Positions 1 to 13,389 of a stretch of DNA of 64,000 bases are shown here, in pieces. The stretch comes from Ailanthus altissimus. Lineage: Eukaryota; Streptophyta; Magnoliopsida; Sapindales; Simaroubaceae. The stretch spans positions 34,221,001 through 34,285,000 of the forward strand of contig OX327683.1 in assembly GCA_946807835.1 (NCBI GenBank), given 5' to 3'. The position numbers and the translations under genes were made by a program. The notes beneath the pieces are model-generated. The model did not search any database. It saw nothing but the letters and a program-made list of their open reading frames with translations, and had not been told where the DNA came from. Every line of letters begins with the position of its first letter. Position 1 is the first letter of the stretch.

Positions 1-237
1 CAAACAAAAATTAAGCATTTGAAATCAGCCGATTGACATTGAGAGATCAATGACACACTTGAAATTATCATCACATTGCATATTTTCATAGCTAATATGC
101 GATAAGTTTAAATTTAATATCAAATGTGTTAATAGATTATTATTTTAGTATTTATAATACAAAAAAATTGTAAGATTCTTATATTTGATATGAGAAAAAT
201 GACTTGATTTGAGGTTAAATAGTTGTACAATGTGAAT

Positions 238-388
238 AATGGGTGTTGTAGAGGTGTCGGTGGCAAAGGTTTATATCGCGTGCCCAACGTGCGACGCTTG
301 TAGGCTGTCGACGCATTCACGCATTTTTCGAGCACTAAGTGAAAGGCGTGCGACTCACACTCCTAAGGCGCTACTTGCAACACCCATT
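238..388. mobile_element. Short foldback (MITE-like) element
   Basis: The stretch is bounded by an 11-bp perfect inverted repeat, AATGGGTGTTG at 238-248 and its complement at 378-388. The roughly 130 bases between are clearly richer in G+C than the AT-rich flanks. No coding potential is convincing inside it. The size and inverted ends fit a small non-autonomous DNA transposon. I see no clear target-site duplication, so the family and the exact ends are uncertain. Confidence 0.4.
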
Positions 389-402
389 TAGCAAAATGAA
401 AA

Positions 403-422
403 ATATATATATATATATATAT
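403..422. repeat. (AT)n microsatellite
   Basis: An uninterrupted alternating A/T run lies directly right of the short foldback element. It is likely to vary in length between individuals. Confidence 0.9.
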
Positions 423-969
423 TTTACATGATTTAATTATTTAGCCTGTTATATTGAATTTGTTTAATTTAATTTATTATTTTTAATTATATTTGATTTA
501 GCAGCATCTAGCAGCATATTAGCGTGCTAGAATGCATGCAATTTCTTTCACACAAAATAAAGTTCAGACATTGTTCAATAGTCCTTAAATTATAATATAA
601 TGTTAACAATTTATTGAAATAGGGTAGAATTGAAAAAGATTGTTCCTATCATATTTATCGACAAATGCTACAATGATATTAACAAAAATATATTAACCGT
701 ATTGAATCATGTATAAGAACTAAATTATATCAAATTAATTCAATCCAGATTAATTCAATTCATTTTTTTAAATATTTTTTAAAATAATAAAATCATATAC
801 GCAAGAATAAAATTCATCTAAAAAATTTAAACAAAATATTCGAATGAAGTAATAAATTAATAAAGTGTAAAAAAAAATTCACATAAACTAATAAATAAAT
901 TAACTACACGAGTTAAAAAAAAACTAGTAAAACTAAATTTTATCTACTTAAATAAGGTATCCATCAAAA

Positions 970-2425
970 TAAAAAAGAAAACGACCCTTTGCTTCCAAGA
1001 TTTCAATTAATATCCACTCAATCTCCAATGATTTTAAAAAATATCAAAATCCTCTATTGTTACATTGTTCACCGTTTCATTAATATTCTGTTAGTTTTAA
1101 CTTTTTTGATGAATTGATAATTTTATCTTTTATAATATATAATTTAATAGTTTTGCCCCTAAATAAATGAGAGCAAAAAAAAAAAAATTGAAGAGAATTA
1201 AACTTTTGATCTCAAAGATAAAATAATTAATTTTTATCACTTGCCCAAACTAAAGCTTACATAATATTTTATAAAAACTAATATATATACCCTATAAATT
1301 AATTAAAAGAATTATTAATTTTAAGTTAAATAAAATTTGGTGCTAAAAAATTATAAACAATAATAAGTGTAAAGTATTTTAATAAATAATAAATTTAATT
1401 ACGTATGTATACGTTTACAACAAAAGACTTAAAGATTAAATTTTAGGAACTTATTATAAAAAATAAATAATTTTAAAATTTCCTAAATTATTATAAAATA
1501 ATAAAAAAACACTAAAATATAATACATACTAAAAATAAAGTTATTTTCTAACTCATTCATAAATTTTTATTATTTAATATTAAATAATAAAATAAATTTC
1601 TTTAAGAATTTGAAATTTAAAATATAATTTATGAGAATTAACAAAAATATATATATATATAAATAGTAAATATTGATAATTATATTCAACTCATAAAAAA
1701 TAATTTTATAAAATTTTTAATTAAAAAAATTACTAAAAATAATACCAAATTCTTTTATACTCTCAAATGAGCTGTTATAAAGGAAAAATGATGTTACTTA
1801 GAAAAAATATTTTTAAAAGAAAAAATATTGATAATTATGTTAGAAACTATCAATACTTTTTTATTTATTTTCAATTAATTTAAGAATAATTAGAAAATAA
1901 GAAGATATTTGTAATAGGTTTAAAAAAAAAATTATTTTTGTAATTTTATTTTAATTAAACGATATTTAAAATATTTTACATTTATTATTATTTATGATTT
2001 TTAAGTACCAAAATTTATTTATTTTATAATTAATAAAATTTTTAATTATTTTATAGAATATATATACATATATATTAGTCTTTATAAAATATTACATAAG
2101 TTTTAGTTTGGTCCAATGGTGAAAATAAGTGATTATATTTTTTAGGTTAACAGTTCAATTCCTTTCAAGTTTTTTTTTTCTAATTTATTTAGGGACAAAA
2201 TTATTAATGTTTTTAGGAGCAAAACTGTCAAATCATATATTATTAAAGATAAAATTGTTAATACATTAAAAAAAATTTAAAATTAATGGAATAGTAATAA
2301 CAGAACAGTAACAAAATATTGAACAATGGTAACAGTATGAGAGTTTTGGTACTTTTTGAAATCATAAGAGACTAAGTGGATATTAACTGAAACCTTGTAA
2401 GATAAATGATCGTGTTCTTCGAAAT
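970..2425. mobile_element. Long-arm foldback element, Mutator-like
   Basis: Two diverged arms of about 330-380 bp face each other, at roughly 970-1295 and 2045-2425. The complement of the right arm follows the left arm block by block. Examples are the TTAATATCCACT block at the outer part, the block containing TTTGCCCCTAAATAAAT on the left against a similar block on the right, and ACATAATATTTTATAAA near the inner end. The central 750 bp is almost pure A/T with no open frame. Long inverted arms with no encoded transposase are typical of non-autonomous Mutator-like elements, but the family is an inference and I cannot see a 9-bp target duplication with confidence. Confidence 0.6.
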
Positions 2426-4002
2426 AAAATAGAGTTCATCAAACAAAATATGTTCTACATCTACAAAACAAATCTAAATAATATATATACACATATTTAA
2501 ATAAAATAAGTGTTAGAGAAATTATTATTTTCCTTGTGAGATTATGTTAAAGTAAAGAATCATAATCGAGTTCAACTTTAAACCTTAACTAAGTTCAATT
2601 TTGAACTCTAACCTCTTTACGCAGCAGAATAACATAGATAGTAAGAAAAAATAGTAAGAACTCAAAGTAAATAATAAAGAGCACAACACAATCACTTACG
2701 TAATTCGACCAAATTACTTACGTCCACGGTGGATTCAAGGATCTTAACCTCTCATATTAACTCCATAGAGTTACAAGAAAAATTCAACGAATAACTCTCA
2801 AAATGATATAATATTTAATGTATTATTGTTCTCCCACAAACATTAAACACCCAAACAACGATTTCACCCTACTGCACACAAACACTTAGTGTCTACCTAA
2901 TTATTTACTCTCTTAGAATCTTTTTTTAATACTTAATTTTAACCTAAAAGGTTTACAAAGATTTGTATATGATTTATTTCATGTTTACTAACTCTAATCC
3001 TTATTAGAGTAAGAGTTCACTTGTTTTGAAAGTCTAAAACTTCTCAAAATTTAAAATTTTGGATTGAAAATTAACTCTGCCCACTCTGGCTCCGCGGCGC
3101 TGATTATGTCGCAGCCAGCACTTGCTTGCTATTTTGAGCTCCGCAACATCTAGCTTAGTCCTGTACCAACCCTCGTGTTATTTTTGCTTCATTCGTATTT
3201 TTTAGTCTCGTTTTGCTTTTTCATTCGTGTTCTACACGTCATCTTTAAGTTCCATTTTACTTTTCTATTTGTGTTTCATATGTATTCCACGTGATATAAA
3301 TTTTTTGTAACTCTCTTATTTGATATTATTTTTAATTTTTACTCAAACAAAATTGTTTAAATCATCAAATCTATTGAAAAATTTCACGAAACAAAATAAG
3401 ATCTCACATAATGAATTATTGAATTTAGAAGAGAAATTCTGTCAAATTGGGTTACAGGTTTGGGAAATATAGATGACCATTTACGGATTTCGGCCTATCA
3501 GGATCAACTTTTTCATTGACTACAAGCTTAGGATTATCCCAAACATTGTCAATATTAAGAATGCTATTCATCAATTTAAGTCTTGGAAATCTTACACGGA
3601 CCAGCCTGGAAAGCAAATAGTTTTATTTGATTTACAATCACCCACTTAAATTATGATGTGAATATCGTACTTGTTTAGTTTTCAATATATATAAATATAA
3701 AACACGTGTTTCTATTAAAAACTTAAGATAAAAATATTACGTTTTCCAGTGGCTGTTTTTCGGCAAAATCGTTGTTCTGGCAATGTCTCCTGGTTGGGCT
3801 TGGAGAAGACGAAACGAAATTCATGGTGGCTAGGCTGAATGCTATTTTCAAAGTTTGATTGGTGACAATGGGCACCTGTCCACCTTCGCTTCGAATCGGC
3901 AAATCACTTAGTTAACTTAGGGATGTGAATTTCAGAGATTACAAAGGAGATGAGAGGGGGCATGTAGGGCTAGAGATTTGAATTTGGAAAAAATGGTGCT
4001 TA

Positions 4003-4041
<39 letters not shown>

Positions 4042-5350
4042 CTTTTGATTCGATTCATTTTTCTTAAAATAAAATCGAAGAAAACAAAAAAAATAAATTG
4101 AATCGATTTAGTTTAATCTGATTCAAATTTATCAGTATAATTTGATTTCTGTCCATTCAAACTATCACACATATTTTATTCGTCTTTTCTTTTTATTAAA
4201 CACAAATAGCTAGTCTAAAAACAATACTAAACACCACCTAAAACTTCATTATGAAGAATATTATTGTTTTCAATTGAATGAACCAATATATTAAATTATA
4301 TTTTTTTTTGCTCATAATTTCTAATTGACATTGAAGAATAATATTCTTCTAGAAAGAAAAAATTGACTAAACAAACAATACATGCTTATTGTTTTGTTAA
4401 AATTGCAGCATTCCATTTTTACCCTTCATAAACTCGTGCAATACAGCCTTCAGATCACTACAGCGGTTCAAGCTTCTCAACAATAAATTTTAAAACGAAC
4501 ATTAATTCATGTATTTGTTAAACCAGTAGAGGAAAAGACGAAAATCCTCGAGGCAAAAGAAAACCCAAATTATTGCAAAGTTTCTGCTTGCTTACCAAAA
4601 TCCTCTCTTAATATGAGCTTTCACCTTTTGTAAATATATAAGCATATATTTTATAATTACGCTGCTTGCATTACAAATACCGATTCGTTGTTAAAAATAA
4701 AATTTTGCATATCTTCTATCTCTATATTACTACTGCTTAACTTTTTGTGCTTGCTTTATGCATGCATTTTGAGATTGTAAAGGTAATCTAGAACTAATTA
4801 TTAAAAAAAATATGATTTGTAGTAGAATCGAAAAAAATGAAAAAAAATAAAAAGAAATACACAGTCGCGATTTTCTTTAGAAGTATCAAAATTTATTCTT
4901 CATGCGTCTTCTTATGTTATGTATTCACATCATCTGTATATGTCTAAAAAAAAAATCTTGGTAAAAGTTAAAAATATAGCATTTCTCTTTTGGTAGGATT
5001 CTTGTCGATCTTTGTTTCTTTGTATTTTCTCTTAGATAATAAAGACAGGTTAAGGAATTTAACTGGGATGATCAGGTTGAAATAGACTATGTTAGATTAA
5101 AATAAACCTCGGGAAAGAATTAAAGGCATGTAAAGAAATTCAGAAAATTAAGCAGGACTGTAGCAGGATTTTAAGTTCCCAGTCAATTACTATATCTGTC
5201 AATATATCAAATCAACGACGATGACAAATTTTTTATCTTAATTCTCCCTCTTTTTTTTATCTGTATTGTCTTGTTGTGCCAAATTCATAAATAACTTTTA
5301 ATTGGTTTTAGCCCTCGCAATTTTTTAAATTCGAGTAAAAATAATAAAAG
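2426..5350. other. Intergenic, AT-rich, no gene seen
   Basis: No open frame here shows a recognisable domain or splice structure. An (AT)n microsatellite lies at 4006-4036. The stretch at 3060-3200 is richer in G+C than its surroundings and may be a fragment of an old insertion, but I recognise nothing in it. Confidence 0.6.
4006..4036. repeat. (AT)n microsatellite
   Basis: This is an alternating A/T run of about 30 bases within AT-rich intergenic DNA. Confidence 0.9.
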
Positions 5351-5352
5351 CA

Positions 5353-5500
5353 ATAATTGATGTTTAATGGATAAATTTTTTTAGAATTATCTGAACTTTT
5401 AAAAAAAAAAAAAATATTTAGCTTTTTGAGATACATTAAATCAACTACCTTATACAGAGCTTGCAAGCTAAGCATGTGCTTCTCTTAGCCTATCTAGTTA
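5353..5500 (+). repeat. Dispersed repeat, copy 1
   Basis: This block carries three landmarks in order: ATAATTGATGTTTAATGGAT, GAGATACATTAAAT and AGAGCTTGCAAGCTAAGCAT. The same landmarks recur, split by inserted sequence, at 7193-7290 and 7561-7680. No protein is encoded. It is a local duplication or a fragment of a repeated element of unknown type. Confidence 0.65.
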
Positions 5501-7093
5501 AACCTAATTATTGCTCAAGGCATTTCATAAGTATTTTGATTATATAAGTATTATATTATTTAATGATATACATAAATAGTAAAAATTTATCATTTAATGT
5601 TCATATCATTAAAGATACACTTATGATTTATTTTTTATAGAATCAAATTTGATAAATTGTTTGTTGAAACTCTCAATAAAGTTGTACTTTTTATTATAAT
5701 TTTACATAAAGTTTAAAAAATATTTAACGTATTAAAGTTATAAAGTATGACAAGTTAGAAATAGACATGTTTGAGATCACATGTTATATAATTTTTATAT
5801 TACACATCTATATTTGATCTATGTCATTAATTATGTTGGTACGGTGACCACTGATGAGTTTAGTTGTGAATATGTATAGCGAATGTCACTTTGATCTCAT
5901 ATTGATATACTTAATGGACTAGATTGTATTTAAGGAGATACTTTAAGATAAGATAGCATTTATTGTGCACACTAAGGCTTATAATATATAATTATTTAAT
6001 ATATATGGCCTAAGTGGTAGATTGTTAGGTTTTATTATTTTCTTTACGTGGACTTACATATTAATAATAACTATACATTATGTATTATCTTAAATAAAAG
6101 TTAATTAAAATGGTATATTTATGCTTTTTTTTATTAAATAACGGTGACATTTAATTTGATATGGACTTATTATGTATAAAAACATAATACTAGTTAGATT
6201 ATGAGTAATGTGATTATAATTTAACCTATTATATAAAGACTTCTTTTAGAGTTATGGTTTTTAAGTCAAATTAATTCTCATTTTTTTCATAGAGAGAAAA
6301 TCCTGTTAAACCTGCGTATATTTAATTATGAAAAATCATTATACTCTTGATTCTTATACAAAACTGTTAATTTTTAAGTTCAAATCACATGAATTTCTTA
6401 AATATATATTTTTTAAAAATTTATCATGATAATTTAATATGATAGATATTAAATTATATTCATATAGATATTTATATAAATTATGTTGAAGAGATTTAAC
6501 ATCGTGTGATTCTTATCTTGATGAAGTCTAGAATGCTCTTAGAATATGATACTTCTTTCATTAAAGATGAATAATATATATTAAAATAAGTTATGTAAAT
6601 TCATATTTGTGGTGGGTAGTTGAATAAATTATGCAACACATGAGTAATTATATACATATGTGAAACAATTCTTCACAGATCAAATAAAGTTTAGATCAGT
6701 AGAGAATCAAAATCCGAGAGAATCTTACTGCTTGTACGTGCTAAGACTAAGGTTAAGTTGCTGAGCATGAATTTGTAATGAATGTGACCATCACGAAAAC
6801 ACCGGTTATACCATATTTTGTTATGGTTTGTCCAAATTGTAGAGTCAATTAAGTCTGTCTATAACTATTGCCAAAACAAATTACTCCTATTTGTCACTAA
6901 AGGATTATGATTTACTGAGAGTTCTCTGTAAACATCTTTGCCAGAGAATTTTTACAGAAATTATAATCTTTTTTAGTAGAACATTCGGTAAGTGGGTGTT
7001 TCTCGACACGTGATTATTATTAAATTGAACGATTATATATATTTTTTCTTTGTTTTTGTTTATCAACTATTTCATAATAGCAAATGTCTTTCA

Positions 7094-7152
7094 TAGCTTG
7101 GTGGTAACTAGCAAGCATCTCCTCAACCATGCAGTTTGGGAATTTGAGTCTC
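7094..7152 (+). repeat. tRNA-like A/B-box remnant, possible SINE
   Basis: TAGCTTGGTGGT at 7094-7105 resembles a polymerase III A box, and GGGAATTTGAGTCTC at 7138-7152 resembles a degenerate B box. The spacing of about 40 bases is close to that of tRNA-derived SINEs. It cannot fold as a functional tRNA. This is a weak call based on two short motifs. Confidence 0.25.
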
Positions 7153-7192
7153 AGCGAAACAAAATCTACCTCCTTACTGTCACTCACCAGTT

Positions 7193-7680
7193 ATAATTGA
7201 TGTTTAATGGATAAAATCTTCATTATTATTAAAAGTGTTTTTTATAAAAAAAAATCAATTGGGTTTTTGAGATACATTAAATTAACTATCTTTTATTGAG
7301 TTTGCACATTGCCCGAGTGGCAATTTTTGTGCACTCTCTAACTTAAAGTCTAGAGTTAAAGACTTAAAGTCTTGAAAGAATTTAAGAAGTTTAATTTTTC
7401 TCAATTTGTAATTTGGTTGAGAGGATCTAATAAGTTTAATTTTCTTTAATTTATAATTTGGTTATTGGTAGTCATGTTTAGCAGTTATAACTTGAGAGAT
7501 ATATAAAATGTATTGTCAATTGATGTATTGATAGTTGTAATTTGATATTTACATAAAATAAAAAAACTACTTTATATAGAGCTTGCAAGCTAAAAAAAAA
7601 AATCAGTTCGATTTTTTGATACATTAAATCAAACTACTTTATATAGAGCTTGCAAGCTAAGCATATGCTTTTCTTAGCCC
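7193..7680 (+). repeat. Dispersed repeat, copies 2 and 3
   Basis: 7193-7290 repeats the first two landmarks of the 5353-5500 block. 7561-7592 and 7617-7680 repeat the TTTATATAGAGCTTGCAAGCTA part, the second time followed by the same AAGCATATGCTT tail. The unit was therefore duplicated and interrupted by about 270 bases of other sequence. Confidence 0.6.
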
Positions 7681-8084
7681 TAGCCTTTCAAATCATAAGA
7701 AACAATAAAACCAAATATGGCATAGTGTACGCCATGATCATGTAGCTAGTGAACCAATAGAATGTAGCATCATACATGCTTCTGGTTTTTTGTTATTGGG
7801 CTAAGGTAAAATTTAAAAATATGATTTGAAATATCACAATCAAACTCTAAAAGTTGACATTTTTCTTGTTCTTTTTAAAAATAAAAATAAAAATTGCGGG
7901 TTGCCAATCACGGCAATATCTTATTCAACCGTGGCTACTAACTTGTTGAGCCACACTACCCACAGGAAAAATGTAAATCTGTCAGCACCACAAACATAGA
8001 AACTTCCATCCGCATCATCTCATTATATTATGAACATTTCAAAATCAAAGACACAGTGAAAGTCTGCAACACAGAAAGCAGGAC

Positions 8085-8833
8085 ATGAACCACGGAATAG
8101 TCTCTCCCGGAAGCCAATCTAGCTTCCTGAACTGCACGAAATCAACCTTGCCAATCACAAACTTCAAGCTTGAACCTTGTTCTTACTTTAGCTTGAATTC
8201 CCATATTCGGAAACTAAGCTTTTCCCTCAAAACTCAATCTGGGTCCTTTAGAACCAGACCGATTAAGGCCTCTGTTCACAGCTTATATGCCAGAACGGAG
8301 AGTTTCTATGACTTGTTGGGCATTCCTGAGAGTGTAACATTCCGAGAGATCAAGCAAGCTTACAAGCAACTTGTATTAAAATGCCATCCTGATGTGTCAC
8401 CGCCGGAACGTGTAGAGGAGAACACCAAGAGGTTTATTCAGGTACAAGAAGCTTATGAGACCTTGTCTGACCCCGGAAGAAGAGCTTTATATGACAGAGA
8501 ATTGGCCAAAGGTTTGCTTACTGCTTTCACTGGTAGGAAGCCATACCTTTACAAGGAGGTATAAACATATATTTCTCTCCTGAGTTTTATTCCATCTTAA
8601 TTACTTTTAGACTTTTTTTTTTATGGTCGCTCTCTTATTAATATGGATATGGGGCTTGATTTCAATTCCAGGGGTTAGATGACAGAGGAGAATGGAGGAA
8701 AATTTGGGAGTCTCAACTGACAGAGCTGAAGAGGAGGAAGATTAATAAGGATTCGAGGGACAGCATGTCGTGGGGAGCTAGAGTGCGCCGGCAAAGATGC
8801 AAAACAACAGATGATCTGCATGGCTTTAACTAA
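8085..8833 (+). CDS. J20: Chloroplast J-domain co-chaperone (DnaJ20 type)
   Basis: There are two exons, 8085-8558 and 8672-8833, with a GT-AG intron in phase 0, giving 211 aa. Residues 1-65 are rich in Ser, Thr and basic residues and nearly free of acidic ones, as in a plastid transit peptide. Residues 73-140 are a J domain with the HPD triad at 101-103 and the helix IV motif ALYDREL. There is no Gly/Phe region or zinc-finger domain, so this is a class III (DJC) protein. The second exon adds a basic tail containing GEWRKIWESQLTELKRRK. By family, it stimulates plastid Hsp70. The Arabidopsis orthologue is known to deliver misfolded DXS, the first MEP-pathway enzyme, to Hsp70; that role here is inferred. 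The start is the first ATG, preceded by GCAGGAC. Confidence 0.93.
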
Positions 8834-11800
8834 ACAAAAAAAATTCGACGTTAACTAAATCTTAACATGCAGCCTAGATGGATTTAGAAGTTGGTTTTTC
8901 AGCAAGAGCTATAGTTGTAATCTAGCTTGAATCAAATGTTGGCTTGTGGCTTCATTTTGATTGTGAATAATCGATGGAGGAGGATATGCTGATCATGGAC
9001 TTCCAAATACCAAATTCATCTTTCGCTATCAATGAAAATCAAAATTCAAGCCTTGTTTTTGTCAAAGTTCAACATATGAAGATGAACCGTTAATATGGAC
9101 TGTGTTGTAGAATAATCTGAAAAGGAGAACCCGGCGATAATGACTCACAAATTCACAGTGGTGGTTGGAATGGAGTAATATAAATGCCCATGATGGAATA
9201 ATCCGTGTAAAACTTTAGATAATTATCAAAATCATTATCTATCTGTCTAGAAGAGTTGGTGTTGCTTTGTTCTTCAATTTAAATTCGGTTTGTAACTTAA
9301 CACGTTTAGGACTGGTTTCAAGATTCAATTGAATTCAACTACAAGTTCAGCTTTCTTGTTCAATTGCACGTCGACATCATTATTTGCCTTGAAATTTAAG
9401 TGTTTTTTATACTATAAAAAGAAGAATTTTCAAATAATTGAAAGTGTTTTTCTTTTTTTCTTTTTTTTTTTAAATCTCATTCTATTTTATATAACACTTC
9501 ATTGAAACTTGAAAGAGACAAAATAATTTCTTAATAATAGAAAAGTAATTCATAGAAAGTGCTTTTTTCGCCAACGGGTTTTTTTCCACAACAACGTCAA
9601 CGTTTGTGCTTAAGCCTAAAAGCATGCGTTAGAAAAGTAAATTTTAATTATTTTACAATTTTACTTGTATTAATATTATTCATCACAATCAATACTCAAA
9701 TTAACATTCTTCAGCCAGGCTGTCCATATGGACGGTGACTTGTTTATTTCCATCCATAATCTAATCTTTAAATCCTCATTATTTCAGCACGCAGATTTAT
9801 ATTTTTATTCCAGCTGCAAATGTCTTATCACCTAATAAAGCATTGTCTTATCACTTCTCACACATTTTAACTTGCGCCCATTTGACGTGGCCGACAAGGA
9901 GACCTCCAATTGATATTATATTAAATTTCTCTTCGTCTTGATGACAATAACCGGATATATTATTATATTTTTCAAGAATTATTTCATATGACGTGTGATT
10001 CATCTATTAATTGATGAACCCAAAATAATTTATTATTATATTTCATTGTTCACTAAGTAAAATGCCACATTATTTAACAATAACATTAGAAATTAATAAT
10101 AAGATCTTGTTTATGATTCATGGAATATTATTTGTTAATTTTGGGAAGGACCCATTTAAATGCATAAACGAGTCAATATTGTATTATTTCAGAAAAAAAT
10201 AGCTAATAAAGAATTTCAAAACTCTGGGGCAATGAGTAAAAGGACTATTAAGCGATGTTGTTGAGCTCAATAAGATTAGAAAAAATAAATATGTATGTAT
10301 TTAATATCAAATGGAGTATTTAAGGGGTGTAAAGCCAATCAAAAGAAAGTTAATAATATTTTCTTACTTAAATATAAAAGAAAGTTATGAAGATATCTCA
10401 AATTTTGAGTTAACCATGTAATAGTAGAGCTGAAGTTTAGGGGTTGTATAGAGGTGGTTAAAGAAGGGGCAAAGTTTATTAGAGCTTAACAAGCTTGACT
10501 CGAGGCAATAAATAATTTATTGGCATGTTTGACTTATTAGTAAGTACTAATGCCCAAGTTAAGTATAGGATTAGATTAAAGAGAACCTTAACAAGCAGTT
10601 AAATAAATAAAATTTGTGTGGTTTGACCTAAAAGCTTTTGTCTATAAATTGAGTTCATCGCCTATGTCAAAGAAATAATCTTAAAATTACATATAAATTA
10701 CAATTAAAATAATAATAGCATATAAGCTTTCATATATTCTTCTTCTTTCATGTATTATAAAGATGATTCTCATATCATTTAATGAAATATTTTTCAATAA
10801 GAGTGAATTTATGAATAATTAGAGTGGTTGTCAAATAGAGAAGCCAACCCTAGTACGAGAGAAATGGTTTAAGCCAACTTATGGTGTATTAATTGTTATA
10901 CCAATAACAGCACCAAACAACTAAGTTGGTATGAAATAATTGTTGCTCTACGTGTTAAGGATATTATTTCTTTTGAGATTTTGACCCTAAGCCCAATCTT
11001 GAGAACTTAGCATAGCTTACGAGCCCGAACTTGATCCTAGGCATCTTGAGAATATTTTACCCAAGATCTATAGCTAATCATAGCAAAGCCTTTCGTGAAG
11101 GCACCCTTAGGGGATGTCGCATATCTAGACCTTAAATATTGACATTAACAAATACTTTTTGGTGCTAATAAGTAGTCATTGACAACCAACATTGACCAAA
11201 TAGAGCACCCGAGCACTTTATGCTTAACTAACCACTCTTTCCCCCTAAGTAGACATGAAGGTACTCATTTGTCACTGATAAAAAAAATTAAGGACTTGAG
11301 AGCAACTAAACTGAAGACTCGAATTGTCTTTATTCTTGAAAATTTTAAAATTTTAAAATTCCTAGTGTATATCCTCTTACAATCTTGAGATGTCACTATT
11401 ATAAAAAGGGTACAACATATACCTTAGTCCTTGAGAAATTTAACTAACATGCGTAGTGACGTCTATAAAAGGGGGAGTTCGATAATAGAGCAACGGACCT
11501 TCATCATCATCTCCTTCTTCTTTATTTTTCCCCTCCCTAGAACTTATTCCTTATTTTTTTTTTGGATTTTGATCAAGAAATTGACAACTTCAAATGGTTT
11601 CATTGTAGCTTTCCAAGGCTCTCTTACAACCTCAAGTCCTCGAGGCCCTCCTTATATTTTTATGACAAAAACAATTATTCAATAGTAAATTTAAAATGAG
11701 TTAAGATTTGAAGAAGTGGGTGTAATCTCTCATGAAGCTAAATCGCTATAATCTCACCTTTTATCATCAAATCTAAGGTTGATTATTTCTTATAATTATT

Positions 11801-13389
11801 TTCTTCTTGTATCATTGAATCCAAAGCCCTGACTCACAATACTTATTCTTAAAGTTTAGTAAACACTAATGAATATTTAACTTAGTCAAGTTCGTTAAAA
11901 GTTCACTCACTATTATCAAAATAATATAAATCTAATTCATTGGCTTAAGATAGTCCAAATTATAGAGTCAATAGATATTTAAGGAAGTTGTAGAAGAAAA
12001 CTTAATACATATATACATACATACATATATATAGGTATATGACCTATCAAAAAATGAACAAAAAAAAAATATCTTTTGAGAATATAAAGCTTATATATTG
12101 AAGATTCATGTGATCTTTTAGTCCAATTAAAACTATCTATAGGTGAAGAGTATATAACAACTTCAAGATTAAGTGTTTAGATAAATATAAGAGAGACAGT
12201 TTTAGTTCTATATGTCATATTTAGGTAAATGAAAAAAAAACTAAATAATTTTGTGTATAAAATGAATAAATTTTTTTGTAAACAAAAATTGTAACAACCA
12301 ACCCTTTTATATGTTTTTATTTATTTATTTATACATCTGGGCAAGATTATTAGGAGTTTTAAAATTAAAAAAATAATAATGATGGGGCATAAGCGTAAAA
12401 ACATTTGAAAGTGGGCGTGGAAAAAATTGGGATAATTGACTTAAGTTTCTTTTATTTTCGTTTTTTCTTTTTCCTTTGTTGATTTATTTGATTCGAGAGA
12501 AAAAAAAAAAGAGAAGAGAGAGAGAGAGAGGGAAAAGAAAATAAGTGATGTCATAAAAGAAAAGTAAAAAACAAAAGGAAAACTGGTAGAAAACATATTT
12601 GGCAGTTAGAATTATTCTAATGTTCTAAGTAATAATTTTATTTATAATATTTATATATATATATTTAGGTATAGAATATTTATATTTTAATATTTATGAT
12701 ATATATTAGTGGATACTTTTATATATATATATATCGAATTATTAGTTTAACACATTATACCTAAGTTGGAATTAATAAAAAATATTATTTAATTAAATTA
12801 TTAATTTATGGAAGTTTTAACGTAAATAAATAAATAAAATCACGCATATAATGAAAATTATTTTATAATAGAAAGGTTTTATGATAATGAAATTATTTGT
12901 ATCTGTTAAGATTAATAATTAAACTTTATCATTTATAATTTTCTAATTTCATATAACGATTTTTCGAAATTGGTATCCAGTCTTTTTCAATATCATAAAA
13001 GGACCCATATAATAAGATCCGATTGTATCAAATCATCACTGAATCATTTTAGTTGGGATTTTGTCGCTATAGCTTATTAGTTTTCACGCTGATTATTGTT
13101 GATCTCTAGAAACCTAACCCAACGGATAATATAATGAATTGGACCAATTCCTCCGGGCCTCAAAGTAACAAAAGATAGGCCCAAAGCCGTGGCTTTGTCT
13201 TTTTTCCTCTCTTTTCCTTCCACGGACATAGAAAAGAATTGTTTGATCGTCTTTTTCCGAGTAAGAGGCGAAACAGCGACGTCGTTTAGTGGAAGGAAAA
13301 TCTGAAAAAATAAATCTGAAGTAAATTAGAATTTAGAAGGCAGGTAACAGAACTCTCTCACAGTTATTCGAATTCCTCGGAACGAACAA
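8834..13389. other. Intergenic, no gene seen
   Basis: The first 200 bases are probably the 3' untranslated region of the J-protein gene. 10850-11870 is less AT-biased and has a TATAAAAGGGG sequence at 11464-11474, which could be a decayed LTR, but I found no matching second copy or primer-binding site. Simple repeats lie near 12005-12030 (ACAT-type) and 12511-12531 (GA-type). The last 200 bases before 13390 are the likely cyclin C promoter and leader. Confidence 0.55.

Noticed and set aside
7305..7375. tRNA-like string TGCCCGAGTGGC
   Set aside because: It matches a tRNA-Leu A box, but there is no B box, acceptor stem or anticodon arm that pairs.
10850..11870. Possible solo LTR with TATAAAAGGGG at about 11464 and short open frames
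   Set aside because: No matching second LTR, no primer-binding site, and no gag or pol similarity in the frames at 11179-11388 or 11431-11685. The composition shift alone is not enough.
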